From the NCBI GenBank assembly GCA_017303615.1, contig JAFLCK010000014.1, positions 62,001 to 126,000 of the forward strand: DNA of 64,000 nucleotides, written 5' to 3'. The notes beneath the pieces were generated by a model. It did no database searches. It saw only the letters and a list, made by a program, of their open reading frames with translations, and was not told the DNA's origin. A program made the position numbers and the translations under genes. Shown here in pieces: positions 42,424 to 50,303 of this stretch; the stretch's first letter is position 1, and each line of letters begins with the position of its first letter. The stretch is from Obscuribacter phosphatis_A. GTDB lineage: Bacteria > Cyanobacteriota > Vampirovibrionia > Obscuribacterales > Obscuribacteraceae.

Positions 42424-42801
42424 ATGAACAGCATCATCAAAGAAATTGAAGCCCCGCTCATCAAGAGCAACCTGCCCGCATTCGACGTCGGCGACACCGT
42501 CAAGGTCTTCGTCAAAATCGTCGAAGGCGGCAAAGAGCGCACTCAGGGCTATGAAGGCGTGATTATCAAGCACTCCGGTCACGGTGTGAACGAGACAATC
42601 ACCGTTCGTCGCGTATTCCAGGGTATCGGCATCGAGCGCGTTTTCCTCGTCCACTCGCCCCGCGTTGAGAAAATCACCGTGCAGCGCCGTGGTCAGGTCC
42701 GCCGTGCCAAGCTCTACTATCTTAGAAACCGTACCGGTAAAGCTACTCGTATTAAAGAGAAGACCGGTACCAGAAAAGAAGCCACAGCTGCCAAAGCCTA
42801 A
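42424..42801 (+). CDS. rplS: 50S ribosomal protein L19
   Basis: Ribosomal protein at the 30S-50S interface. 125 residues with FDVGDTVKVFVKIVEGGKER, QGYEGVIIKHSGHGVNETIT, the VRRVFQGIGIERVFLVHSPR core and RRGQVRRAKLYYLRNRTGKA, then a Lys-rich end. ATG at 42424. In many bacteria it follows trmD; here it follows nrdR and is followed by rbgA and rnhB, a pairing also common near rplS. Confidence 0.97.
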   Translation: MNSIIKEIEAPLIKSNLPAFDVGDTVKVFVKIVEGGKERTQGYEGVIIKHSGHGVNETITVRRVFQGIGIERVFLVHSPRVEKITVQRRGQVRRAKLYYLRNRTGKATRIKEKTGTRKEATAAKA

Positions 42802-42816
42802 TCATGGGCGCCTTCA

Positions 42817-43737
42817 TTGCCTAAGCCTAAGCCAAATAAAGACGGCAAAGGCGGTATGAAACCGCAGCCGAAATCAAGTACGGGGGTCAAAAAAAGACCC
42901 CCGTCTACTGCTTTTCAAAGATTGACCGAGATAGTCAAGTGGGTTGATCTAGTCATCGAAGTTTTGGACGGACGCTTGCCGGTCAGCACCAGGCATCCTA
43001 AGTCGAATGAGATATTTGGCTCAAAGCCGCGTCTGATTATCTATTCAAAGTTGGATATGTCCGACTCGCGTCGACTCAAGGCTTATGTCAAGAGCGTTAA
43101 TGAAGAGTTTGCCCTCTCTGCTGAGAATGGTGGAGTCCAGCAGCAGGCGGTCGCCCTTTGTCTTAAGGGACTAAGCAGCAAAGCCAGCTTTGTCGAAGCC
43201 TGTTTGGCCCTTACCAAAGCCAAGCGCGAGAGTTTGAACAAGAAAGGGCTTTTGCCAAGACCAATGCGGGCTTGTGTTGTGGGCATACCTAATGTGGGCA
43301 AGTCTTCGCTGATTAACTGGTTCATTGGTAAGAAGCATGCCCGCACAGGCGATATGCCCGGGGTCACCAAGGGGACACAGTGGATTAGAGTGCATCCGCA
43401 ACTGGAGTTGCTCGACACTCCTGGTATTCTGCCGCCGACCTTCTTTCAGAAAGAGACCATGTCAAGGTTGTCTGTCTTGAACCTGGTTCCCCCGGATACA
43501 TATGAAAATCTTGAATGTGCGAGGGAAGCGCTTCAGCTATTTAAACAGTATTATCCTGAAGCCCTTGATAAGTATCTTGAGGGGTTAGCGGAGAGTGGCG
43601 ACGGTCTCAATTTACTCGCCGAGAAACGTAACTTTCTTACCCATGGGGGTAAGCTCGATGATTATCGCGCCGCCAATATTCTGCTTAGAGACATTCGCGA
43701 AGGCAAGCTGGGCGGCATAACGCTCGATGAGCTATGA
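42817..43737 (+). CDS. rbgA: Ribosome biogenesis GTPase RbgA (YlqF-like)
   Basis: Circularly permuted GTPase needed for late 50S assembly. The G motifs come in the order G4 (SKLD, residues 77-80), G1 (GIPNVGKSS, about 156-164), G2-like MPGVTKGT, G3 (DTPG, 200-203), which defines the YlqF/YawG group. 306 residues in the longest form, from TTG at 42817; ATG at 42856 (after AAAGGCGG) is a good alternative and would drop a 13-residue Lys/Pro leader. Follows rplS by 15 bases and overlaps rnhB by four. Confidence 0.92.
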   Translation: MPKPKPNKDGKGGMKPQPKSSTGVKKRPPSTAFQRLTEIVKWVDLVIEVLDGRLPVSTRHPKSNEIFGSKPRLIIYSKLDMSDSRRLKAYVKSVNEEFALSAENGGVQQQAVALCLKGLSSKASFVEACLALTKAKRESLNKKGLLPRPMRACVVGIPNVGKSSLINWFIGKKHARTGDMPGVTKGTQWIRVHPQLELLDTPGILPPTFFQKETMSRLSVLNLVPPDTYENLECAREALQLFKQYYPEALDKYLEGLAESGDGLNLLAEKRNFLTHGGKLDDYRAANILLRDIREGKLGGITLDEL

Positions 43738-44762
43738 GTGGTAACTTCAAGGGCCTGCGGCAGTTCGATTTGTCTATATATCGAACCGAATTTGCTCGCT
43801 TTCAATTAGAGCCTCTGGTTGTAAGCAGAGGACAGAGAGTCAATCTCAACTGTCGCCAGCTCAAACTATCTTTGGATGCGAAAGCTGATCGTGCTTCTCG
43901 TAATGAATCAGAGCAAGAATCTGGGAGAGTTTCTGGCATAGGAGCTGGGAAAGATTCTGAGGGAGATTCTGAGAAAGATTCGGGTAGCCGCTTATCCTCC
44001 CGTGCGGCCGGTGCTTTCTTGATTGGGGTGGACGAAGTCGGTCGCGGCTGTCTGGCTGGACCAGTGGTATCGGTAGCGGTGGCGCTACCCTTCGCCGATC
44101 TCGATGCTTCCACTATTGCTTCTCTGTCTGCACTCGATGACAGTAAGAAACTAGATGCCTCGGTGCGGGAAGACCTCTCTGCCAAAATTCGCAAGATTGC
44201 GCCTTTTGCTATCGGTCAGGCTTCGCCGCATGAAATTGACGAGATCAATATTCTCAATGCCTCCTTGCTTTCGATGCAGCGTGCCTGTGATGAACTAATG
44301 CGTCAACTCAATCTTGAGCCTGCGCAGGTGCTCATTTTGGTGGATGGCAACAAGAAAATTAAAGTCGATCGCTATAAGCAAGTAACCATTATAAAAGGCG
44401 ATAGCAAGTCCGCATCAATCGCTGCAGCCAGCGTGATCGCCAAAGTCCACCGTGACGCCTTGATGGTGGCGCTCGATAAAGTCTATCCAGCTTACGGATT
44501 TGCTTCCAATAAGGGCTATCCGGCGGTTAGCCACCGCCAGGCCATCGCCAGCATTGGTGCCTGCCCCGAGCATCGCTTAAGTTTTAGACTTTTGCCGGAA
44601 GCGAAAGAATCAAACGAACAGCCAGGACCGAAAGCACAGAAAGCACCTAGAGTAGAGAGAGTACAGAAAGCACAGAAAGCACCTAGAGTAGAGAGAGTAC
44701 AGAAAGATTCTAAAGAACAGAAAGATCCTAGAGTAGGGAAAGCACAGAAAGCACCTAAATAG
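43734..44762 (+). CDS. rnhB: Ribonuclease HII with unusual N- and C-terminal extensions
   Basis: Cuts RNA in RNA-DNA hybrids and removes single ribonucleotides. The core (about 95-290) has Asp100 and Glu101 in IGVDEVGRGCLAGPV, DDSKKLD, Asp204 in LVDGNKKI and Asp241 in AASVIAKVHRD, the DEDD set. It is 342 residues where about 200 is normal: a 90-residue Ser/Glu-rich N-terminal extension and a basic tail built from a 36-bp DNA repeat. ATG at 43734 overlaps the rbgA stop (ATGA). Extensions look disordered and may be non-essential. Confidence 0.94.
   Translation: MSGNFKGLRQFDLSIYRTEFARFQLEPLVVSRGQRVNLNCRQLKLSLDAKADRASRNESEQESGRVSGIGAGKDSEGDSEKDSGSRLSSRAAGAFLIGVDEVGRGCLAGPVVSVAVALPFADLDASTIASLSALDDSKKLDASVREDLSAKIRKIAPFAIGQASPHEIDEINILNASLLSMQRACDELMRQLNLEPAQVLILVDGNKKIKVDRYKQVTIIKGDSKSASIAAASVIAKVHRDALMVALDKVYPAYGFASNKGYPAVSHRQAIASIGACPEHRLSFRLLPEAKESNEQPGPKAQKAPRVERVQKAQKAPRVERVQKDSKEQKDPRVGKAQKAPK
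44635..44706. repeat. 36-bp perfect tandem duplication in the rnhB tail
   Basis: 44635-44670 and 44671-44706 are identical, each giving the 12-residue unit AQKAPRVERVQK; a degraded third copy continues to about 44757. Frame is kept because 36 is a multiple of three. Confidence 0.92.
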
Positions 44763-44780
44763 GAACCAGGTTTGAGTTCT

Positions 44781-44820
44781 AAGGGGAAGGACTAACAAAT
44801 AGTTCTTCCCCTTATGATTT
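44781..44820. terminator. Bidirectional terminator between rnhB and a J-protein gene
   Basis: AAGGGGAAGGACT (44781-44793), loop of 7, AGTTCTTCCCCTT (44801-44813), one G-T pair, then ATGATTTTCTTT. 18 bases past the rnhB stop and downstream of the gene on the other strand (ends 44900). Confidence 0.72.
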
Positions 44821-44899
44821 TCTTTGTGAGCTTCTTGCTTAATCAGCTTTTTGCTTCTGTCTGCTTCTGCATGCTCGCTTTTTCGTTGTCGGCTTTTGC

Positions 44900-45694
44900 T
44901 TATGTTCGAGCCGGCAGGTTAGGGCTTGAACCAGCGGCGCCATCGTTGATTTTGGCTTTACGCATTTTCTTCTCAGCATCGCTGCCGCCGTCGAGAATTT
45001 GGGTCTGCGACAGCTGCTCAACCAGATAGTCAACGCCCTTTACCGAAATCATAAATAGGCGCTCGCCCATTTCGATTAGACCTTTTTCCCGCAGATACCA
45101 AAGGGCGAATTCCATTTCAGCCATGTCATTGGTGCCGAGAATATCCATCATCATTTTGGCTGATGCGCCGCCGGTCTGTACTTTTTTCTTTCTCTGACCG
45201 AGCAAGATCTGCAGAATCGCCAGACGAAATTCAATTTCGTTCCAGGAAGTTCCTGTTTGCACTTTCAAGGCATCGCGGTTGAATGAATGCATGCCTGAGC
45301 TGGCACTGGCACCGGGGGCGGTGCCGGGTGCGGCGCTCTGTGACGCTGATTGGGCTTCCTTGGCGCCGAGCGACATGTCGTAGGCGGCGCGTTTGCCTTC
45401 GTCTGAGAGCGTACGCCAGGCATCAGTAATTACGCGAAATTTCTCGGCGTCACCGGTCTCTGTATTATCAGGGTGGTACATAGCGGCAAGAAATCGATAA
45501 GCGTATCGAATAATGGTCGAGTGCGCATCGCGGTTAACTTGCAGCAAGTCATAGTAGTTGATCGGTCTGGGAGCGCCAGCAGGTGCTCCGGCGTTACCTG
45601 GGTGTCCGCCGCCCGGGTTACCGCCCGGATTGCCACCGGGATTGCCGCCGGGCATGCCTGGTCTGGGTGGGGGAGGGGGTGGTTGCCACGACAT
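44900..45694 (-). CDS. J-domain protein with Pro/Gly-rich N-terminus
   Basis: 264 residues. A Pro-run and NPGG repeats (residues 1-42, from a 12-bp DNA repeat) come before a J-domain (about 45-110: INYYDLLQVNRDAHSTIIRYAY, HPD in MYHPDNTETGDAEKF, WRTLSDEGKRAAYD). The C-terminal 120 residues look like a winged-helix module (LREKGLIEMGERLFMISVKG). ATG at 45694 lies three bases after the acyl-CoA dehydrogenase stop, so the two are one operon. The client is unknown. Confidence 0.88.
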   Translation of the reverse strand: MSWQPPPPPPRPGMPGGNPGGNPGGNPGGGHPGNAGAPAGAPRPINYYDLLQVNRDAHSTIIRYAYRFLAAMYHPDNTETGDAEKFRVITDAWRTLSDEGKRAAYDMSLGAKEAQSASQSAAPGTAPGASASSGMHSFNRDALKVQTGTSWNEIEFRLAILQILLGQRKKKVQTGGASAKMMMDILGTNDMAEMEFALWYLREKGLIEMGERLFMISVKGVDYLVEQLSQTQILDGGSDAEKKMRKAKINDGAAGSSPNLPART

Positions 45695-45697
45695 AAT

Positions 45698-46876
45698 TTA
45701 GAGTCCCTTCAATACGTTTTGTGCTATTACCAGTCTCTGGACTTCAGAAGTCCCTTCATAGATTTCAGTTATTTTGGCGTCGCGCATGTAGCGTTCGACC
45801 GGATAGTCGGTTACATAGCCGTAGCCACCAAAAATCTGCACACACTTGGTGGTCGAGCGCATAGCAACTTCCGCGGCGTAGAGTTTGGCGTGCGCTGCTT
45901 CTTTTGTGAACTTCACACCCAGATCTTGCCCGCGTGCTGCGTGCCATGTGAGCAGTCTGGCGGCATCAATCTCGGTTTGCATTTCAGCCAGCATAAATTG
46001 AATAGCTTGGAATTTATTGATCGTCTGGTTGAAAGCCACGCGTTCTTTGCTGTATTTGAAGGCGTGGTCCCAAGCGCCTTGAGCTATGCCTACGGCTTGG
46101 GCGGCGATACCGATTCTGCCACCATCAAGGGTGACCATTGAAACCTTAAATCCGTCCTGCGGACCGGCCAGCATATTCTCGACCGGTATTGGGCTATCTT
46201 CAAAGTTAATCTGGCAAGTGGACGATCCCTTGATACCGAGTTTGTCTTCAAGCTTGCCGAAAGTAAAACCGGGGGTGCCTTTCTCAACCAACAGGGCAAT
46301 CAGTCCTTTGTGTTTGAGGCTTGAATCGGTTTGAGCTATGACTAAATAGGTATCAGCTTCGATTCCGTTTGTAATCCAGTTTTTTGAACCATTCAATATA
46401 AAGTGGTCGCCTTTTCTAACTGCAGTGCATTTAGCCGCTGCGGCATCAGAACCCGAGCCTGGCTCCGAAAGAGCGAAGGCTCCGAGCTTTTCGCCCTTAC
46501 ACAGAGGTGTGAGGAATTTCTTCTTTTGCTCTTCGGTGCCGAAGATGTAAATCGGTTTGGCACAGAGAGAGACATGGGCTGAATAAATCACTGAAGTTGT
46601 GGCGCAGGCTTTAGCCAGTTCTTCTACAACGATGGCATAAGAAACGTTGTCCATACCAGCACCGCCGTATTCCTCTGGAAAAGGCAGCCCGCAGAGGTCG
46701 GAACTGGCAATAAGCTCGAAATTCTCTCTGGGAAAGCGGTGCTTCTGGTCGACTTCGGCGGCTTTCGGCGCGAACTCGGCCTGGGCGATTTCATTTACTG
46801 TTTCCTTAATCAGTCTTTGCTCTTCTGTAAGAGCGAATGACATTGGTGCATCTGATTGTGTGGCTGCGGTCAACAT
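45698..46876 (-). CDS. Acyl-CoA dehydrogenase
   Basis: FAD enzyme for alpha,beta-dehydrogenation of acyl-CoA in beta-oxidation. 392 residues: N-terminal helical domain (LTEEQRLIKETVNEIAQAEF), the FAD/substrate motif GAFALSEPGSGSDA, KNWITNG, FGGYGYVTDYPVERYMRDAK and the catalytic Glu in IYEGTSEVQRLVIA, the short/butyryl-CoA-type position. ATG at 46876 with AGG upstream; Met at 46843 is an alternative. A 3-hydroxyacyl-CoA dehydrogenase occurs separately at 13.6 kb. Confidence 0.94.
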   Translation of the reverse strand: MLTAATQSDAPMSFALTEEQRLIKETVNEIAQAEFAPKAAEVDQKHRFPRENFELIASSDLCGLPFPEEYGGAGMDNVSYAIVVEELAKACATTSVIYSAHVSLCAKPIYIFGTEEQKKKFLTPLCKGEKLGAFALSEPGSGSDAAAAKCTAVRKGDHFILNGSKNWITNGIEADTYLVIAQTDSSLKHKGLIALLVEKGTPGFTFGKLEDKLGIKGSSTCQINFEDSPIPVENMLAGPQDGFKVSMVTLDGGRIGIAAQAVGIAQGAWDHAFKYSKERVAFNQTINKFQAIQFMLAEMQTEIDAARLLTWHAARGQDLGVKFTKEAAHAKLYAAEVAMRSTTKCVQIFGGYGYVTDYPVERYMRDAKITEIYEGTSEVQRLVIAQNVLKGL

Positions 46877-47155
46877 GATTTACCTGATTGCTTTGGAAGG
46901 AAGGAGAAAGAAATTTTGTCAGTAATTTTTGAAATTTTCTTTCAAACTAAAGAATGGGATTTCCGACCAGCCTGGGTCCAATTGACACTGTTGTCAACCG
47001 TTACGCCCGTCCATAGGCTGAAGACAGGCCTTTGCGACCCAGTTTGGATAGTGCAAATTTTAGCACTTTCTGCTCTCTTGGTAGCTTTCAAGTGCGCCTT
47101 GAACAGGTTTTCAAGCCTTTATATTTAGAAGGGACTGCATTAAGGAAGCGCGCCG

Positions 47156-48634
47156 ATGGCCGACATCAAAGTTTTATACGTCGAGGACGCAAAGAGCTCC
47201 GGTGGAACTCTTCGCCAGGCTTTGAAAGATGCCCAGGTAAACTTAGTCCTGCTGGGTGGCGGCTTTGACGCCCTAGATGAGTTGATAGACGGTGGCGCCG
47301 ATGCCATAGTTTCCTGTCTCGACCTTTCCGACTTGCCAGGCTACCAACTCAGTCAACTGATCAAATCGAGCGCGGGCGCAAGCAAGATGCCCGTAGTTCT
47401 CTTCGGCACTGTCAGTATGGGAGCTCGCATTGATCCCCTTTGGATCAAAGGGTCGCAGTGCGACCTCTACGTAGCCGACCGCGATATCGGTAATGGATCC
47501 GATGTGGTCAAGCAGCTGCTTGAATTGGTCGAGAAATCTCGCAGTGCCGGTTTCAACCGAAGCCAAGCCAGTTCTATGCTGAAATGCCGCTTTAATTTCT
47601 CCTCTTCAAAAGTTCTAGAGAGTAGTCAGAAGCTGCTGGACGAACTTCTCATATCTAGAAACGCGACCACCCTTGTAGCTGATATGTTCAAAGAGGCTGG
47701 AAATCGTAAGGCTCTTTTGGACGTCTTTTATAGAGGCGCCGCTGCCTTTATCGAAGCTGATTTGGTGGGCTTAGTTGTAATTGGTGAGGCTCCCTGGGCT
47801 TCATTTTCAGCCGACGGTGTGGTTAGCGGAAGCTACAAAAAACTTGTCGACAGACTAACAAACGAACTAGAGCTGCGTTCTGCACTTGAAATCGATTTGA
47901 GAGGAGAGTTGGTTGAGGGCACAGCTAAGGATTTAGGCTCAGTTCAGATTGTGCCTGTTGTTGCGCAGTCTAGGGCCGTTGGCGCTCTTGTGGTAGCAAG
48001 TAAAGACCGCAATAGCTTTTCAGACCAAGCTATAGCCTTCGGCGAGCAATTGGGAATGGCGCTAGGTCCTCTATTTGAGTTGGTTTTAGCCAAGGAAGCT
48101 ATAGCAAATCTCGAGTCCGCCGCGGCGTACAACGCTTCAATAGATAGTCTCACTGGACTCTACAATCTCGAATTCTTTGTTGGTTTCTTGCAGCAGCAGC
48201 TACTCTTTTCTTTCAGACAGCGTCTCCCCGTTGCAGTTGCGATCATTGATATAGATAACTTTGAGAAGATAAATGAGCAGTATGGCGTCGAGTTTGGTGA
48301 CGGCGCCTTGATGACGATAGCAAGCAGACTACTGAACATTACGCGTTCTTCCGATTTGATCGCTCGCTACGGAAGTGACCAGTTTGCTGTAGTACTGCCA
48401 AATACTGATGTGGCTGGTGCCAAAGTGCTGGGTGAGAAGGTGCGCTCTGAAGTAGAATCGATTGATTTCAGCGGGACTTCTTCCATTAGTTCTGGTCCTG
48501 TTCGTATTACAGTTTCTGTTGGCTGTGCAAGTTTCAACATGGAAGATCTTAATCCCGAGACAATACTTAGAGATGCTAAGGTTGCTCTTCGCAAGGCTAA
48601 AGACGAAGGTCGAAACAGAGTAATTCTAGGTTAA
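47156..48634 (+). CDS. Receiver-GAF-degenerate GGDEF protein (probable c-di-GMP sensor)
   Basis: 492 residues. An N-terminal receiver-like domain (1-125) keeps Glu10/Asp11 and Asp56 but lacks the conserved Lys, so phosphorylation is doubtful. A GAF-like domain follows (about 165-315). The GGDEF domain has GSDQF (406-410) in place of GGDEF, which should abolish cyclase activity, while the inhibitory I-site RSSD (Arg397, Asp400) is intact. Such proteins usually bind c-di-GMP rather than make it. ATG at 47156. The 279 bases before it hold no gene I can support. Confidence 0.85.
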   Translation: MADIKVLYVEDAKSSGGTLRQALKDAQVNLVLLGGGFDALDELIDGGADAIVSCLDLSDLPGYQLSQLIKSSAGASKMPVVLFGTVSMGARIDPLWIKGSQCDLYVADRDIGNGSDVVKQLLELVEKSRSAGFNRSQASSMLKCRFNFSSSKVLESSQKLLDELLISRNATTLVADMFKEAGNRKALLDVFYRGAAAFIEADLVGLVVIGEAPWASFSADGVVSGSYKKLVDRLTNELELRSALEIDLRGELVEGTAKDLGSVQIVPVVAQSRAVGALVVASKDRNSFSDQAIAFGEQLGMALGPLFELVLAKEAIANLESAAAYNASIDSLTGLYNLEFFVGFLQQQLLFSFRQRLPVAVAIIDIDNFEKINEQYGVEFGDGALMTIASRLLNITRSSDLIARYGSDQFAVVLPNTDVAGAKVLGEKVRSEVESIDFSGTSSISSGPVRITVSVGCASFNMEDLNPETILRDAKVALRKAKDEGRNRVILG

Positions 48635-48749
48635 AGCTTAGAGTAAATAAGCTTAGTTCTCTTAGTTGCTTCCAGTCTGGGGCTGCTTTGGCGATTTGTG
48701 GCTTCACTCATTTGAGCGATTTCGCAAATTGACCTCGGTTATTTTTATG

Positions 48750-48763
48750 GACCGATATCGGTC
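48750..48763. repeat. GACCGATATCGGTC palindrome
   Basis: Perfect 14-bp palindrome between two genes, of the same CCGATATCGG core as four others in the window (32806, 51668, 51731, 51792). Confidence 0.7.
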
Positions 48764-48782
48764 TGTTTGCAACTGTCACATC

Positions 48783-48817
48783 GTTCAAAAAAAGTTTCTA
48801 GAAATTTGAACTTTTTT
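48783..48817 (+). terminator. Terminator-like hairpin in the leader of the zinc-ribbon gene
   Basis: GTTCAAA (48783-48789) pairs with TTTGAAC (48805-48811), with an inner TTTC/GAAA stem, then six Ts. It lies 49 bases before the start at 48866. It could end the upstream transcript or act as an attenuator. Confidence 0.5.
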
Positions 48818-48865
48818 GTTCCAAATTACGTCTATATAAATACGACCTTCAGAAGGGGTAGCTCT

Positions 48866-50104
48866 ATGGATTCAAACAATCTCAATGCCGCTGCGCGTCT
48901 CAAGACTTTTCTTACTGATGACTACATCACTCGTAGGCAAGAACTCCTTGAGGCGTTCAATTTGAAGTACCCGGACGATGAGAGCTGTTGGCGGTCGATT
49001 TTCTTTGAAATGAAGCGAAGTGGCTCACTTCGTTGTAGGAAGTGTGGTTCAGAGGACGTATCTATTTCGGCTGACTCTAGGGTGCTGTCGTGTTCCTTCT
49101 GTAATCGCGATAGCAGAGCTACCGCGGGTACATTCTTTCATGGAGTAAAGAAAATACGTGCTTGGCTTTTTGCAATTTGGATAGTGGATAACGGTTTCTA
49201 TGTTAGTTCAAAATGGTTTGCCTCGGCTGTTTCCGTGGCGCAGTCTTCGGCTCTACATATAATTAAGTCTGCACTGGTGGTGGTTGGAAAAAGTCATGTT
49301 CCGAGTGAGTTTTTAGGACTGGAGCTTTCGCTATTCTGGCGATTCTTTGACAAGAGAACTATCTTGACGCAAGCACTGCGAAGTCCTAAAGACGAGCTGG
49401 ATATTGACTCTTGTGACTCAACTAAAGCAAATGCTAAAGAAGATTCTGACGATTCTAGTCGGTCAGATACCTATGCAACAAGAGACTGTAATGAAGATGC
49501 TGAGCAAGATACCGAACCCGAAGCCGTTTCGGATTTTGCCGCTGCGCAAGAATCTGAATCTGATTTTGTAGAGTTCCACAGTGAAGAATACCAGAAACCA
49601 GCTGAGTCGGAGCTGTCTGGACGCATCCTTTCTCTATTAGAGGAGGCGCCTAGAAATGTCGATACATTGGTTGAATTGTTAGGTGGCAATAGCCAGGAGA
49701 TTCTTTCTTTGCTAACGGAACTTGAGTTTGCCGGGCAGGTGAAGTCATGTGCTGGTGGATTCTTTGAAAGAGTCTATTCAAGCGCTCTTCGGACCACTGA
49801 AGCTAAAGTGGATCTGCTTGAAGTGTTAGAACAAGCTGATGAGAACAAGCAGGAAGATGATCCCATTAAGAGATTTCAAATGGCCGCTCGATGTTTCTTT
49901 AGGGTATCAAAGACTCTCGCAAAAGGCATCGGCAGAAAGTATCTGTCTTTATATATGACTTGTGCAAACGAAATCATTCTAGGTCTTTCAACTGGGCGCT
50001 TCCTTGGGAATTGTGTCTTGTCTGGCTACGTCGGATCGCGGTTTCTTCGAGGCTACTGTTCGGCTCTGCAAGTTGGTCTGGCTCCATGCGATGAAGTGAT
50101 GTAG
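48866..50104 (+). CDS. Protein with IS1595-type transposase zinc ribbon and no DDE domain
   Basis: 412 residues from ATG at 48866 (GAAGGGG upstream). Residues about 45-145 match the N-terminus of IS1595-group transposases: zinc ribbon Cys57, Cys60, Cys76, Cys79, then the TAGTFFHGVKKIRAWLFAIW helix pair and a helix-turn-helix-like stretch (SVAQSSALHIIKSAL). The catalytic DDE domain that should follow is missing. Instead there is an acidic linker (about 180-245), a winged-helix-like domain of DprA-C-terminal type (about 250-305: ILSLLEEAPRNVDTLVELLG, ELEFAGQV) and a Cys-containing helical end. Probably a domesticated DNA-binding protein. It stops at TAG, after which the frame stays open. Confidence 0.72.
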   Translation: MDSNNLNAAARLKTFLTDDYITRRQELLEAFNLKYPDDESCWRSIFFEMKRSGSLRCRKCGSEDVSISADSRVLSCSFCNRDSRATAGTFFHGVKKIRAWLFAIWIVDNGFYVSSKWFASAVSVAQSSALHIIKSALVVVGKSHVPSEFLGLELSLFWRFFDKRTILTQALRSPKDELDIDSCDSTKANAKEDSDDSSRSDTYATRDCNEDAEQDTEPEAVSDFAAAQESESDFVEFHSEEYQKPAESELSGRILSLLEEAPRNVDTLVELLGGNSQEILSLLTELEFAGQVKSCAGGFFERVYSSALRTTEAKVDLLEVLEQADENKQEDDPIKRFQMAARCFFRVSKTLAKGIGRKYLSLYMTCANEIILGLSTGRFLGNCVLSGYVGSRFLRGYCSALQVGLAPCDEVM

Positions 50105-50299
50105 TCAGCTAGCAATAGTCAAAAGAGATTGAGGCACGAAGCGGGCATTGCGATATTTCAGTCTTTAGGTCTTGCTCTAATTCTTGCGCACGTCCTTGAT
50201 ACCTCATCTGATACCGTACTCCTTACATTGGTTTATACTGCCTGCGCTGCCTTATCTGGAATTTCTTCTTTATCGAGCTGTCGTGCTGGGGTCTTGTAG
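50105..50299 (+). other. In-frame 64-codon extension after the amber stop, two hydrophobic segments
   Basis: Directly after the TAG at 50102-50104 the same frame is open for 64 codons to a TAG at 50297-50299. It encodes two hydrophobic runs, GIAIFQSLGLALILAHVL and VLLTLVYTACAALSGI, like two membrane helices. It may be a remnant of a longer gene, a readthrough product or a small ORF from TTG 50129. Confidence 0.45.
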
Positions 50300-50303
50300 T
50301 GAT

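Noticed and set aside
44814..45029. 71-aa plus-strand ORF with an apparent hydrophobic leader
   Set aside because: Overlaps the terminator and the 3' end of the J-protein gene on the other strand; hydrophobicity is a by-product of T-rich sequence.
46877..47155. 90-aa plus-strand ORF between the acyl-CoA dehydrogenase and receiver genes
   Set aside because: It starts inside the dehydrogenase gene, has no ribosome binding site and looks like random translation.
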